Below are positions 12,028 to 22,732 of a DNA stretch of 64,000 bases, piece by piece. Position 1 is the stretch's first letter, and every line of letters begins with the position of its first letter. The notes under the pieces are model-generated. The model was not told where the DNA came from and ran no database searches. It saw only the letters and a program-made list of their open reading frames with translations. The stretch is from Ophiocordyceps camponoti-saundersi (nom. inval.) (taxonomy: Eukaryota > Ascomycota > Sordariomycetes > Hypocreales > Ophiocordycipitaceae), in assembly GCA_003339415.1 (NCBI GenBank), contig PDHQ01000033.1, forward strand, positions 1 through 64,000. Reading direction: 5' to 3'. Position numbers and translations under genes: made by a program.

Positions 12028-13686
12028 ATGCGAGGCCTTCGTCTGCTGGCTTCAAGCCGGCAACAGTTGGTGCCGTTGACGCGCCGGAGGGTGGCCTTGA
12101 CCTTTTCCACCACTACCAGCTCATCATCCTCCTCATCCTCCTCCTCCTCATCCTCCAGCAGCAACAGTGACGATCAAAGAAAACCACCAGAGAAAGAAAA
12201 ACCAGACTCCCTTCTCGCGCGCATGGGCGAATCGGCCGCCACGACATTCGCCTCCATCGTCGTCCTCGGAGCCGGCTTCGCCCTCGCCGGCTTCCTCTAC
12301 CACCGCACATACAAAGCCCTGGTGATACGCAAGATGACACGCGCCTTCGAGCCCGGCGATCCCGTCCTCGAACTCGCCGCCATTGGACACGGCCTTCCGC
12401 TCGACGATGAAGAGCATTGGGTTCGAAGACTGGAACAGGATCACGTTGATGCCATCCTCGCCGGACGGGAGACCGGTCGCTATCATCTTCTTCTGGGCGA
12501 CAAGGGTACGGGGAAGAGTAGCATGCTGATTGAGGCCATGCACAAGGTCGACGGGGATGGAATCTCCATGGTTGAGGCTCATGCTGATCTCGAGGTCGTC
12601 CGTTTGCGGTTGGGAAAGGCGCTCGATTACGAGTTTCACGAGGATTATATCGGCGGATACTTCAGTGAGCGGGGACCGCGCGATACCACGGCCCTGCTCG
12701 ACATTGAGCGCGCCCTCAATAAGCTCGACAAGGTGGCTATCCGGCTTCGGGCTAAGCGTCAACGTCCGCTCGTCCTCATCGTCAACCAGCTTCATCTGTT
12801 GCGCGACGACGACGACGGCCGCGATCTCATCGAGCTGTTGCAGCAAAGGGCCGAGCAGTGGGCCGCCGCGGGACTCGTCACCGTCGTCTTCAACTCGGAC
12901 GACTACTGGGTTTACGAACGGCTCAAACCGCTGGCCACTCGCATGGACGTGCTCGCCATTGGGGATCTACCTCGCCGTCAGGCTCTCGACGCTCTGCGCC
13001 GCTACCGTCGTCGGCGCTATCGGGGTCAGGATCCCGACCCGGCTGAGCTGGACGCCGTCTACAGTCGGGTCGGAGGTCGTCTGTCCTTCCTGGCGCGTGT
13101 GGCTCGCAGTCGGGACATGGTGGCGGCGTGCGATGCCATCGTCGACATCGAGCGCACCTGGTTCCTCAATCAGTGCTGGATCCTGGGGTCCGAAATGGAC
13201 GACGACGTAATGGATCAGCAGAAATGGGCTTCTGCAGCCATGGTTCTGGCCCAGGCGCTCGTCGACAAAGAAGCCGAGGATGAGGACGACGACGACGACG
13301 ACAAAGACGAAGGCCATCGACTTCCGTCCTTTGCTCTACACGAGGCGCAACAGATCATGACGCGCAGCGACTTCATCCGTCGCCTCGACAGTCTCGGCCT
13401 CTTCACCATCACCAGCCAGGCGAGGGTGCGCGCCAGTAGTGTGCCTATGCAGCGGGCGTTGCGTGAGATTTGCGCCCAGCCCGGCTTCCGCAAACACCTG
13501 GAAGACACGCTGCAGCGCATCAGCGACATTGAAAGCTTGGGTCGCACGCGCGAGTTCGTCGCCAAGGATTTGGTCCTTGGCGGCCAGTATGATGTTGTCG
13601 TGAGCAAGGGCGGCGTCAGGACTGTGAAGCTGATACAGGCAGAAGACGACGACGATGGAAGAGAAGGAGGAGGTAAGGATGGATGA
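12028..13686 (+). CDS. Mitochondrial-type P-loop ATPase with one membrane segment
   Basis: Single exon, 552 residues. The N-terminus is Arg/Leu/Ser-rich without acidic residues (MRGLRLLASSRQQLV), as expected for a mitochondrial presequence. A Ser run (about 31-45) follows, and then a hydrophobic segment at about 72-94 that could cross the inner membrane. A Walker A motif, GDKGTGKSS, lies at about 157-165, and a Walker B-like strand, RPLVLIVNQLHLL, near 247-259, ending in a polar residue instead of the usual acidic pair. The rest is alpha/beta sequence with Arg-rich helices (RRQALDALRRYRRRRYRG), an acidic Asp/Glu insertion near 417-430, and a C-terminal part that could be a winged helix. It resembles fungal AAA/STAND-like ATPases of mitochondria with no established role. 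Gene identity is uncertain; the ATPase fold and organelle targeting are better supported than any specific function. Confidence 0.8.
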   Translation: MRGLRLLASSRQQLVPLTRRRVALTFSTTTSSSSSSSSSSSSSSSNSDDQRKPPEKEKPDSLLARMGESAATTFASIVVLGAGFALAGFLYHRTYKALVIRKMTRAFEPGDPVLELAAIGHGLPLDDEEHWVRRLEQDHVDAILAGRETGRYHLLLGDKGTGKSSMLIEAMHKVDGDGISMVEAHADLEVVRLRLGKALDYEFHEDYIGGYFSERGPRDTTALLDIERALNKLDKVAIRLRAKRQRPLVLIVNQLHLLRDDDDGRDLIELLQQRAEQWAAAGLVTVVFNSDDYWVYERLKPLATRMDVLAIGDLPRRQALDALRRYRRRRYRGQDPDPAELDAVYSRVGGRLSFLARVARSRDMVAACDAIVDIERTWFLNQCWILGSEMDDDVMDQQKWASAAMVLAQALVDKEAEDEDDDDDDKDEGHRLPSFALHEAQQIMTRSDFIRRLDSLGLFTITSQARVRASSVPMQRALREICAQPGFRKHLEDTLQRISDIESLGRTREFVAKDLVLGGQYDVVVSKGGVRTVKLIQAEDDDDGREGGGKDG

Positions 13687-14165
13687 TTCAGAGCCTCTGA
13701 TCTGAAGCCATCATTATATTTGTATACCTCACCTGTGTATGGAACACTCTGTGTGTGTCTTCGACGTGATCTTCCTTACCTACCACTTACGGGGTGACGG
13801 GCCGTCAGGCAGTGTCAGGGGAGTTAGAAGAGAGCAGGGGGGCGGCCTGAGGGGCGGCCACCTGCTAGTGTCTCGCTGTAGTACAAAATATACCTGCCTG
13901 AGATCTAAGGCATCACTCCCTCCCACCCCTCCATTGACCAGCCAGTCCGTACGTAAATTTCTGCAGCCTCGCCATCCGCGTCCCCCAAATCGACCAACAA
14001 CAGGCGCCCAAATAGCTCCAGCTTTGCCCTTCAACAGCTTCCCCGAAACCGCCCGATGAAGTTTCAGGCCTCGGTCTCGTCTCTGGACGCTCCTTCACGC
14101 CGCCGCTAAACCTTTCGCTTTCTGAGAGCAGTTCAAACCAACCCCCTCCTTTCGGTCTCGAGCAA
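13687..14165. other. Intergenic region (479 nt)
   Basis: This holds the 3' flank of the mitochondrial ATPase gene and the promoter and 5' UTR of the Myb gene, which is on the same strand. Pyrimidine-rich stretches around 13910-14060 suit a fungal core promoter. No gene is seen. Confidence 0.5.
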
Positions 14166-17081
14166 ATGACGGACCAAATGGCTCACGGCGAATCCGTCAT
14201 GTCCGCTGGCATCGGCGACTTCGCTGATGGCGTCGACTTTGAATCGCTTGAGATATTCGGTAATAGTGTCATGGCTGGCCATCAGTTTCCGCAAGAGGAG
14301 GCTTTTGCGTCGGCACAGGCTCCCGAGGCTGTCATGTCGGAGGAGCCGATGACGCACCCCGGCAAGAAGCATCGGCGTCATCGACATCCGTCTTCGCTTT
14401 TGGATCCGGCTGTTGGTGAAAAGGACAAGGGCGGAAGGCGGCACAAGAGATCGCATATGCATGGCGTGGCCGAGGTTCCGGATAGCCAGTCTGTCTCCGC
14501 CCGTCGTTCCGACTTCGACATCTCCTCTCGGGAACAGCAGCCTTCTTCTTCTTCAAACTACCACTTCGCCGCTCGCGATAGGGATCTGAATCCCACCTAC
14601 GCTGTCAACCATGCGCCGTCGTGGCCGGATCCGAGGGCTAAGCGCAAGACTTACGAACCTGCTGAAGACCGCCGGCGGAAGAAGCGACGCGCCAACGATG
14701 GCGGCCACGAGCTGCACTCCCGCGACGCCGACGGTGCTGGCCTCTTGATGACTGCCGCCGCCCTGGTGCAGAGCCACAGTCAATTGGGTATGTCTTTGGG
14801 ACCGTCTTCCGTCGCGGGCCAAGCCGCCGTCGAATCCGACTACCGAGAGTCGCCCTCCGTTGCTCATCTTCGCCGCCGAAGCCAATCTGGAGAGGCGCCG
14901 TGGTCGGAGAACAGCATGCCGCCGATTGAAATGGGTCACGGCCATCACGCCGACGACGACCACGATCATGCCGACGTGGCCGCTCTCGCTAGGGAGGCCT
15001 GGGCGGAGCAGCAGCAGCAGCAGCAGCGGCAAATTCATCTAGGCGGCCAAGAACCCGAGTGTACCGGCTTTGACGATCAACGTGACGATGATGACCTCGC
15101 AGATCCGTCGTCTCAGGTCTCGCCGCCGCACAAGCGGCCGAGGAAGAATAGGAAAAGAGCTAAAGCGACTTTTTACGAGCAGGCTCAGGCTGATGCGCCC
15201 ATGATAGACATCGGCTATGGGCGTCGGGAAGAGGTTGTATGCCTCAATGGAGAAGAGACCGAGTACGACGACGGAGGTCACGATGATGACGCGCCCAAGC
15301 CCCGAGGCAGGGCCAGGAAGAAGGCCAAGGGCAAGAAAACGGAGAAGCAAATGACGTCTCCTGCTCTTCAGCACGACGAAGCCGGCGGAGAGGAAGAGGG
15401 TCGCCGTACGCGGAGGAACCGGCTGAACGGCTACACGCAGGGACGCTTCACCGATGCCGAGCTCTCGCACATTGCCACTGCTGTGGAGAGCTTCCGGGCC
15501 GAGAACGAACTAACCCAGCAACAGGTCAATGGGGTGAGTCATCGAGTAAAGGAAATGGAATGGAAGGACGACGAAGCCGCTGACGACGAGTTCTTTTAGA
15601 TGATTCACGCCCCCGGAGGGACGACGGCCGGCGACGTGCACGCTCAGCTCTGGACGCGCATCTTTGCCCAATGCCCGGACCGGCACCGACAAAAGGTCAT
15701 CAACATCACGCGGAAAAAGTTTCACAACTTCATCGCCCGCGGCACCTGGACTCTCGAGCAGGACACAGAGCTCAAGGAGCTCATCGGCGTGCACGGCAAG
15801 AAGTGGGCCAAGATCGCCGGCATCATCAACCGGCACCCCGAGGATCTGCGCGACCGGTACCGCAACTATCTCGTCTGCGGAGAGAAGCAGCGCAAGGACG
15901 CGTGGGACGAGACGGAGGAGGCCAACTTGACGCAGTACGTCATCAAGTCGATGGAGGCCATCGACGAGCTGCGCAATACGAAGCCGAACTCGCTCCTCGT
16001 CAGCCTGACGTACGAGGAGCTCATCGACTGGCAGAATATCAGCGAGCTGATGGGCCGGACCCGCAGCCGGCTGCAGTGCATTACCAAGTGGAAGTCGCTC
16101 AACATCCGCACGCACGGCCAAGACAAGCTAGTGTCGAGTCAGCCCGACGCCCCCATCTCGTTCCGACTGGAGAAGGCCCGCCGTCAGCTCGCGGCCATGC
16201 CGCAGGAGGAGAGGTACCGGCTGATCCTGGCCATCCAGAAGACCAATGTCGGCAAGGACAAGAAGATCCCCTGGCAGAGGCTCGTGGATCGCCCGTTCCG
16301 TAACCGGTGGCATCGCTCTACGCAGATGCTGCTCTGGCGGCGGCTGAGGCAGAGCATTCCCGGCGGCGAGAACAAGACGACTCGCGAATGCGCGCACTAC
16401 CTGACGGAGAGTTACGACCAGACGGGGGAGCTGCCCGCCGTGGACAGCATCGAGGTGGACGACGCGCAGGAGATGGACTTTATCCTGGCCATGCCGCCGG
16501 CCTTTGCCGGCATGAGCTCGGCGGCGGGCGGACGGGAGTATGGCGGAGGAGGAGGCGGCAAGAGTGCCGAATTTGTGGCTGATTCGGACGTGGACGAGCC
16601 CGATGTCGACGCCGATGCAGACGCCGACGCCGATGGCGATGTCGACGATGCTGACGCAGACGATACGACGGGCGGCATCGCGGGCGCGATAGATGCAGGG
16701 ATTGACGCTGGTGGGGCCGGACTGGGGCATGTGACGGGTGAGAGGGAACAAGATGGCGACGTGAGACAGCTAGAGAGGCAGGCAGACGGCGTCGACCTTC
16801 AGATTGATCCGGCCCTCGTACCGGCTACAGCTCCGACGCCTACTCCGGCACCAGTGGTGGTCAAGAAGACGACGATAGCCAGAAAGACGGGATCCGGTAA
16901 GCCGCCGTCTCGGAGAGCGCCGGAAAAGGCGCCGACGGCAGTCATGGATCCCATCGAGGACGTTGAGGAAAGGCGGACGACGGGCGGGCTGATTGGCGAG
17001 GGCGACGACGACGATGACGACGACGATGTGAGTAGTAGCGACGACGACGACGAGGATATCCCGGCTGTTTTGGGGAACTAA
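14166..17081 (+). CDS. Reb1/TTF-I-like Myb DNA-binding protein
   Basis: Two exons, 14166-15533 and 15600-17081, give 949 residues. The 66 nt intron has GTGAGT donor, CTGAC branch-like site and TTTTAG acceptor. Its length is a multiple of three and its only in-frame stop is the TAG of the acceptor. The N-terminal half is disordered, with basic patches (KRKTYEP, RRRKKRR, RKKAKGKK) that look like nuclear localisation signals. The second exon starts with helical sequence and then Myb/SANT repeats: ARGTWTLEQDTELKELIGVH with GKKWAKIAG at about residues 505-545, followed by KDAWDETEEANL and a divergent third unit around SELMGRTRSRLQCITKWKSL. This arrangement matches the Reb1/TTF-I family that binds rDNA terminators and Pol II promoters. 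The C-terminus is acidic with Asp/Ala repeats. It may terminate Pol I transcription or act as a general regulatory factor; paralogous Myb proteins are possible. Confidence 0.85.
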
Positions 17082-18080
17082 TGGTTCTTTCGGGGAGCTT
17101 GTGTATGTACAGTACCTACCTATATACCTATTAGGCAGGCCGGCCGGCAGACGGTCCTGACAAGCATGCAGTCTTTTTTTGTCTTGGTTGATGTGGTGAC
17201 AGTCAGGGATGTGAGCATCGTCGTAAGCTGCTACTGCATAAGCATACCTTTTTACCATTTACCTGCCTATCGTGATATGTAGTAGGTAGGTAGGTAGTCG
17301 GATGCATACATGTATGCACGTATATATGTATATACATACATATGGATAGATGAACGGATGGATGGATAGATGTACGTTTCGTTGTTAGCATCGGGGATTA
17401 TTCACAGGCGCAGTGCGACGTAGATGGGTAGATGATGGCCATTGGGGGGGGGGGATGGATGCGGGGGTAAGGGATATCGGAGCATTCGGAAGAGGTATGA
17501 CTGTACTATGTGTGTATGGAGGCATCGTCAAAGACATGATGGGGGAGTCGTTGGCTACTATATCGGACACGAGGCAGACAGACAGACAGGCAGTTGGTTC
17601 AAGGCAGAAGAAGATGTTGGTAGCCGAAGCCCAAGTAAGGCTGCAAACAGACGGAGCTGACCTGACCTGTGTCTAAGGCGCCTTCGAGCTGACGATAGAC
17701 ATATGTATGTACAGACGTATGAATAAGAAAGCAGAAGGTCGGAGAAAAGAAGAAGATGCCCGGTAAACGGAACTCGGTCTGGCACTACCGTCGTCCGTAG
17801 GAGGGACTGGGCTCGTGTTGTAGGAAGAATGCCGACGCGCGGAGGAGAAACAAAGGTCGGGCTGTCTAGGGTAGCGGGGTGCTGCGCCACTCCTCCGAGA
17901 CCCCTGTCGATGCGATGGGTTCGTGGGTTGGGGCTTCGGAGATGGCTTCTATCCGTGCTTGAGGCGTAGGTATATATCATGGGGGAATATACATATATGT
18001 ATGAATGGATATATATATATGTCGGCATGTAAGAGTAGGAATTATATAAGAGTAACGGCTACTGTCGCTATCAAAAGGGG
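17082..18080. other. Intergenic region (1 kb)
   Basis: This lies between the Myb gene and the P450 gene, both on the plus strand. It contains GTAGGTAG, TATATG, GGATGGAT and CAGACAGA simple repeats and a short poly-G run near 17446. I see no coding or RNA gene. Confidence 0.5.
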
Positions 18081-19802
18081 ATGATGATGGTGACAGACGC
18101 CCTTTCATCCTCACCAACCATCACAGCAACGATGGCCATCATCGTCCTTCTCGGCCTCTTCATGGCCCTCACACTGGCCCTATTCGGCTCAAGAAAACAG
18201 ACGGGACCGAACAAGGACAGAAGCCCGCCGCGGGTGCCCTTCCGAATCCCCTTCCTCGGCCACGCTCTGCAGATGGCCATGGACGCAAACGGCTTCCTGG
18301 CCCGTCTGCGAGACTGTTACCCGGAGGGCGTCTTCTCCTTACGTCTCTGCGGCGGCCTCCACCACTTCGTCCACGGACCATCCATGACGACGACGCTCCT
18401 CAACCGGCCCAAGACGACGGCCGAGACGCTATCGAGCGGAATCCTAGTGACGAATTTCGGCTTCAGCGAAAAGGACCGTCAGCATCATGCCTCCCTGGCC
18501 GAGGAGTCCAAGGAGAACTTTCGCCTGCTGCTTTCGGAGCCGGGTCTGAGTCGTCTCGTACACGATACGGTCGCTCATGTGCGTTCTCGCATAGGGAACC
18601 TCGTCAGCTTCCGTACCGGAGAGGTGCAACCGCCCTGGGCGAGACTGGCTGGTGCCGAGACGGTGCCGGGCGAGGACGGGGTGGTGGCAGTCGAGATGAC
18701 GGATTTGGCGCGTAATTTTGTCGCTATGACGGCCAATCGGGCGCTTTTTGGCAGCGATTTCGTCGATAATATGGAGGGGCTTTGGTCTTCGCTTTGGGCT
18801 TTCGATCAGGGGTTTTTGCTACTGGCTGCCAAGTTGCCAGGCTGGATACCGTGGCCGAAACTACAGCGCGCCCGGACTGCGCAGCGGAAACTCCTTTCTC
18901 ACGCGAGGGAATTCAACCTGGCCATGGATAGGAAGGACGTCGATGGTGAAGATCCGGGTGCGGCTTGGAGGAGGCTGGACGAGGTGAGCGACTTTGTCGG
19001 CGCCAGGGTGCGGACCTATCGTCGACACGGACTCTCTCTCGACGCGAGGGCGAGCAGCGACCTTGCCCTTTTATGGGCGACCAACGCCAACGCCAACCAG
19101 CTCGTTCCGTGGATGCTGTTCGAGATATACCGTCACCCGCATCTCCTGACGGCGGTGAGGGAAGAGGTGAGGCCGTTTGTTGAAGTTGCCGCGGGGGGAG
19201 AGGAGATTGAGAGGGTGGATGTCAAGGGGTTGATTGAGCTTTGTCCTCGTCTTAAAGCTTCTTACGTCGAGACCTTGAGACTTTATACCGGGCCTTGGAC
19301 GATGAGAAAGTTGAGAGAGGATGTTGTCCTTGGGGGCAAGAGGAGTAACGGCGAGCCTTATCTTCTTCGCAAGGGGAGCTTTGCTCATGTTGCTCATGAG
19401 ATGCATCATTGCGATCCGGCTTTTTTCCCTGAGCCTGAGGTTTGGATGTGTGAGAGGCATTTGAGGGAGGAGGATGATGGCCAAGGTGGGAAGAGGTTGG
19501 TTGCTGATATGGGGACGTTGAGACCATATGGTAAGAAGGCCCCTTTTTTCGATTTTCACTTTCCAAGTCCCCAGTTTCAGACTGACGCTTTCTCGTCTAC
19601 TAAAGGAGGTGGTCCGGCCATGTGCAAGGGTAGAGCCTTTGCTCTTCGCGAGCTGATGCTATACGCCGCCGTCATCGTCTCCCTTTATGATATGAGGCCT
19701 CCCGACGGAGAGGAATGGCCTGCGCCGGAGACGTATAAGCTTGTTGCGACGAGGCATTCTAAGACGCCGATTCGGCTTTGGGTTAGTCGGCGGAAGGTAT
19801 AG
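18081..19802 (+). CDS. Cytochrome P450, CYP7/CYP8-like
   Basis: Membrane-anchored haem-thiolate protein with an N-terminal segment at about 12-34. I predict exons 18081-19530 and 19606-19802 (548 residues). The 75 nt intron has GTAAGA and CTAAAG borders. Splicing joins LRPYG to GGPAMCKGRAFALRE, the expected haem loop with Cys near residue 490; Tyr replaces the usual Phe seven residues before the Cys. The K-helix motif is ETLR at about 397-400. The I-helix reads WATNANANQ (about 331-339) and lacks the usual acid-Thr pair, as in CYP7 and prostacyclin-synthase-type CYP8 enzymes, some of which isomerise peroxides instead of using O2. Substrate unknown; sterol, fatty acid or hydroperoxide are possible. 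The neighbours are not biosynthetic genes, so it is not part of an evident cluster. The intron is 3n long and stop-free, so an unspliced 573-residue form is also encodable. Confidence 0.9.
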   Translation: MMMVTDALSSSPTITATMAIIVLLGLFMALTLALFGSRKQTGPNKDRSPPRVPFRIPFLGHALQMAMDANGFLARLRDCYPEGVFSLRLCGGLHHFVHGPSMTTTLLNRPKTTAETLSSGILVTNFGFSEKDRQHHASLAEESKENFRLLLSEPGLSRLVHDTVAHVRSRIGNLVSFRTGEVQPPWARLAGAETVPGEDGVVAVEMTDLARNFVAMTANRALFGSDFVDNMEGLWSSLWAFDQGFLLLAAKLPGWIPWPKLQRARTAQRKLLSHAREFNLAMDRKDVDGEDPGAAWRRLDEVSDFVGARVRTYRRHGLSLDARASSDLALLWATNANANQLVPWMLFEIYRHPHLLTAVREEVRPFVEVAAGGEEIERVDVKGLIELCPRLKASYVETLRLYTGPWTMRKLREDVVLGGKRSNGEPYLLRKGSFAHVAHEMHHCDPAFFPEPEVWMCERHLREEDDGQGGKRLVADMGTLRPYGKKAPFFDFHFPSPQFQTDAFSSTKGGGPAMCKGRAFALRELMLYAAVIVSLYDMRPPDGEEWPAPETYKLVATRHSKTPIRLWVSRRKV

Positions 19803-20261
19803 AAGGCAAGGACTTTTTCATTCTTGAAGGGGGGGGGGGGGGGGTTCGGTTCTCTTTGCCTTAGGCACGGTTGCGGGTGTTTGGGAGGGCTAGGGTTAGG
19901 GTTTTCTGGATGGCAAAAAGGAAACATGATAGCATATATCTCTATCTGTGTGGATCGGTAAATACAATGCATACCTATCTAATCATGATGATGAAAGGAG
20001 TGAACACCCAGTAACCATCGATCAACGCTCATCTCATACCTTCACCTCATAATACCTATTCGGAGGCAAAAGTTCTGCTGTTGGCTACCTAGCTTACATA
20101 ACACTGATTTTAACCTCCCTCGTGATGATGCCCTCATCAAGCAGAAGCAACACATCTCCATCCCACACATCCACGCGCTAGCCTCTTTTCCTCACTACGA
20201 CTCCCATCAAGCGGTGCTTCACGTCCTGGAGGGCGCGGCGCGCTATGGTTTCAGGCCCGCC
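19803..20261. other. Intergenic region with poly-G run and short telomere-like motif
   Basis: This holds the 3' flank of the P450 gene and the promoter of the Atm1 gene. It has a G run near 19829-19845 and the motif TAGGGTTAGGGTTTT at 19891-19905, two telomere-type units. I see no gene in it. Confidence 0.5.
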
Positions 20262-22380
20262 ATGGCCTCACGCCTGCTATGCCGCCCGTCGCTGCCCATC
20301 TACGGCTCCATCACGAGCCGATGGATCGTCGTCGTGCCCCGGCCCGTCTCCGTGATCCGTCGCTTGCCTCTGCGGACGTCGGCGGCTCAGCAGGCAGCTC
20401 GGAATGCGCAGGCGGCAGCGGCAGCGGCAACGGCATCTTCTGCCGAGGATAAGAAATCGGCCGCCGAGCAGCGGAGGGCAGACTGGGCTATCGTCCGCGA
20501 CATGTCGCGCTACCTCTGGCCTCGTAAAGACGGACTCGGTACTAAGCTTCGGGTCGGGCTCGCCTTGGCCTTGCTTCTCGGGGCGAAGCTTCTCAACGTG
20601 CAGGTGCCCTTTTACTTCAAGTCCATCGTCGATGCCATGGACGTCGACGCCGCTGCTCTGGGGGGCACCGCTACGGCCGTAGCTGGAAGCTTGATATTGG
20701 CCTACGGCGCCGCTCGCATCGGCGCCGCCGTCTTTCAGGAGCTGCGCAACGCCGTCTTCGCCTCCGTCGCGCAAAAGGCTATCCGTGACGTGGCCCGGAA
20801 TGTGTTTCATCACCTGCTGCGTCTCGACCTCAGCTTCCATCTGGCCCGTCAGACAGGGGGGTTGACGCGCGCAATGGACCGCGGTACAAAGGGCATCAGC
20901 TTCCTCCTCACCAGCATCGTCTTTCACATCCTTCCGACGGCGCTCGAGATGTCCATGGTCTGCGGCATCCTCACTTGGCAGTACGGCTTCCGGTATGCGG
21001 CCATCACCGCCATCACCATGACGGCCTATACCGCCTTTACCATCTGGACGACGGCCTGGCGCACGCGCTTTCGTCGTCAGGCTAATGCGGCCGACAACCG
21101 CGCTTCCACCGCCGCAGTCGACTCGCTGCTCAACTTCGAGGCCGTCAAGCACTTTGGCAACGAGCGTTACGAGGTGGCGCGCTACGACGCCGCCCTGGCC
21201 GAGTACGAGCGCAGCTCCATCAAGGTCGCCACGTCGCTGGCCCTGCTCAACAGCGGCCAGAACGTCATCTTCTCGGCCGCCCTGACGGCCATGATGCTGC
21301 TGGCGGCCGACGGCGTCGCGGCCGGCTCACTGACCATCGGCGACCTCGTCATGATTAACCAGCTCGTCTTTCAGCTTTCCGTGCCGCTCAACTTTCTCGG
21401 CTCCGTCTATCGCGAGCTGCGCCAGTCGCTTCTCGACATGGGCGCCCTCTTCTCGCTGCAGCGCGTCTCCGTCGACGTCGCAGACCGGCCGGGAGCTCGG
21501 CCCTTGTCCCTGGCGGGCGGGGGCGAGATCCGCTTCGACAAGGTCTCCTTCGGCTACCACCCGGACGGGCCCCCGATCCTCCGCGACCTGTCGCTGACCA
21601 TCCCGGCGGGCGACAAGGTGGCCATCGTCGGGCCGAGCGGCTGCGGCAAGTCGACGCTCCTGAGGCTACTGTTCCGCTTCTACGACGTCGACGGCGGCCG
21701 CATCCTGATTGACGGTCAGGACATTCGCGACGTCAAGCTCGATTCTCTCCGGGGCAACATCGGCGTCGTGCCGCAGGACACGCCGCTCTTCAACGCCACG
21801 GTCGAGGACAACATGCGGTACGGCCGCGTGGATGCGTCGCGAGAGGAAGTGATCGACGCGGCGAAGCGCGCTCACGTCCACGAGGCCATCGAACGCTTCC
21901 CGGATGGCTACCAAACCATGGTGGGCGAGAGGGGGCTCATGATCTCGGGCGGCGAGAAGCAGCGGCTGGCGATAACGAGGGTACTCCTCAAGGATTCGCC
22001 GCTGCTGTTCTTCGACGAGGCTACGAGTGCGCTGGATACGCACACGGAGCAGGCGCTTCTGGCGAGCATCAACTCGATCCTGCGGGAGCGTCGTCGGACG
22101 AGCGTCTTCGTCGCTCATCGGTTGAGGACGATCTTAGATGCCGATCTCATTGTCGTGCTCAAGGACGGGTCCGTGGCCGAGATGGGGACTCATCGGGAGC
22201 TGGTAGACCGAGGAGGGGTGTATGCCGAGCTGTGGAATGGTGAGTTTTTTTTTCCTTGTCGTCCCCCTTTTTTCATGTTTCTGTCTTTTCGCGCTGACAG
22301 CCGTTGGTGTAGCTCAGGAGACTATGTTCCGAGAGGATGAAAAGGAGAAAGCAGACGGCGTCGAGCCGTCGAGGCGTTAA
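20262..22380 (+). CDS. ATM1: Mitochondrial ABC half-transporter Atm1 (Fe-S export)
   Basis: Inner-membrane exporter of a glutathione-sulphur compound needed for cytosolic Fe-S protein assembly. I chose the ATG at 20262 (gccATGgcc). Exons 20262-22239 and 22313-22380 give 681 residues; the 73 nt intron joins ELWN to AQETMFRED, the usual Atm1 tail. The N-terminus is basic and Ala/Arg-rich, as for a matrix presequence. Six hydrophobic segments span about 95-380, with family blocks such as [33 protein letters not shown] and [22 protein letters not shown]. The nucleotide-binding domain has Walker [10 protein letters not shown] (about 456-464), Q-loop [10 protein letters not shown], signature [11 protein letters not shown] (about 560) and Walker [13 protein letters not shown] (about 580), and ends in the H-loop VFVAHRL. 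Loss of Atm1 in other fungi activates iron-starvation responses, which links it loosely to the HapX and iron-permease genes further on. Confidence 0.97.
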
Positions 22381-22732
22381 GGGGGCCTCGAGTGAGGGCT
22401 CCGGCAATGGAGGTCAGTATAGAATTAGATGTATGGCTTGCTGATGAACTGTTTCTGCTTCATTTTGGCTACCTCTGGCTATGAATCAACTAGGAATACC
22501 CAGGCATGAACGATGAATACAATTTTTTTTCCCTCCCAACCTAGTTGCCATCATGTTCTCTACGAGCAGCTATCCGATGTTGACGATGGGGCTAGCAGCT
22601 CTGACGCTGAATACGAACGAAAGCCATAGTCCTTGGAATCTGGATCTGCAGATGATGGTGAATGTCAGGACACAGGCGAACAAGAAAAGGGAGAGTATCG
22701 GGAGGAAAGGGGGGAGATTCGCACTGAGCCTG
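22381..22732. other. Convergent intergenic region (352 nt)
   Basis: This is the 3' flank of the Atm1 gene (plus) and of the small secreted protein gene (minus). No gene is seen; the plus-strand frames here are short and without family resemblance. Confidence 0.5.
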
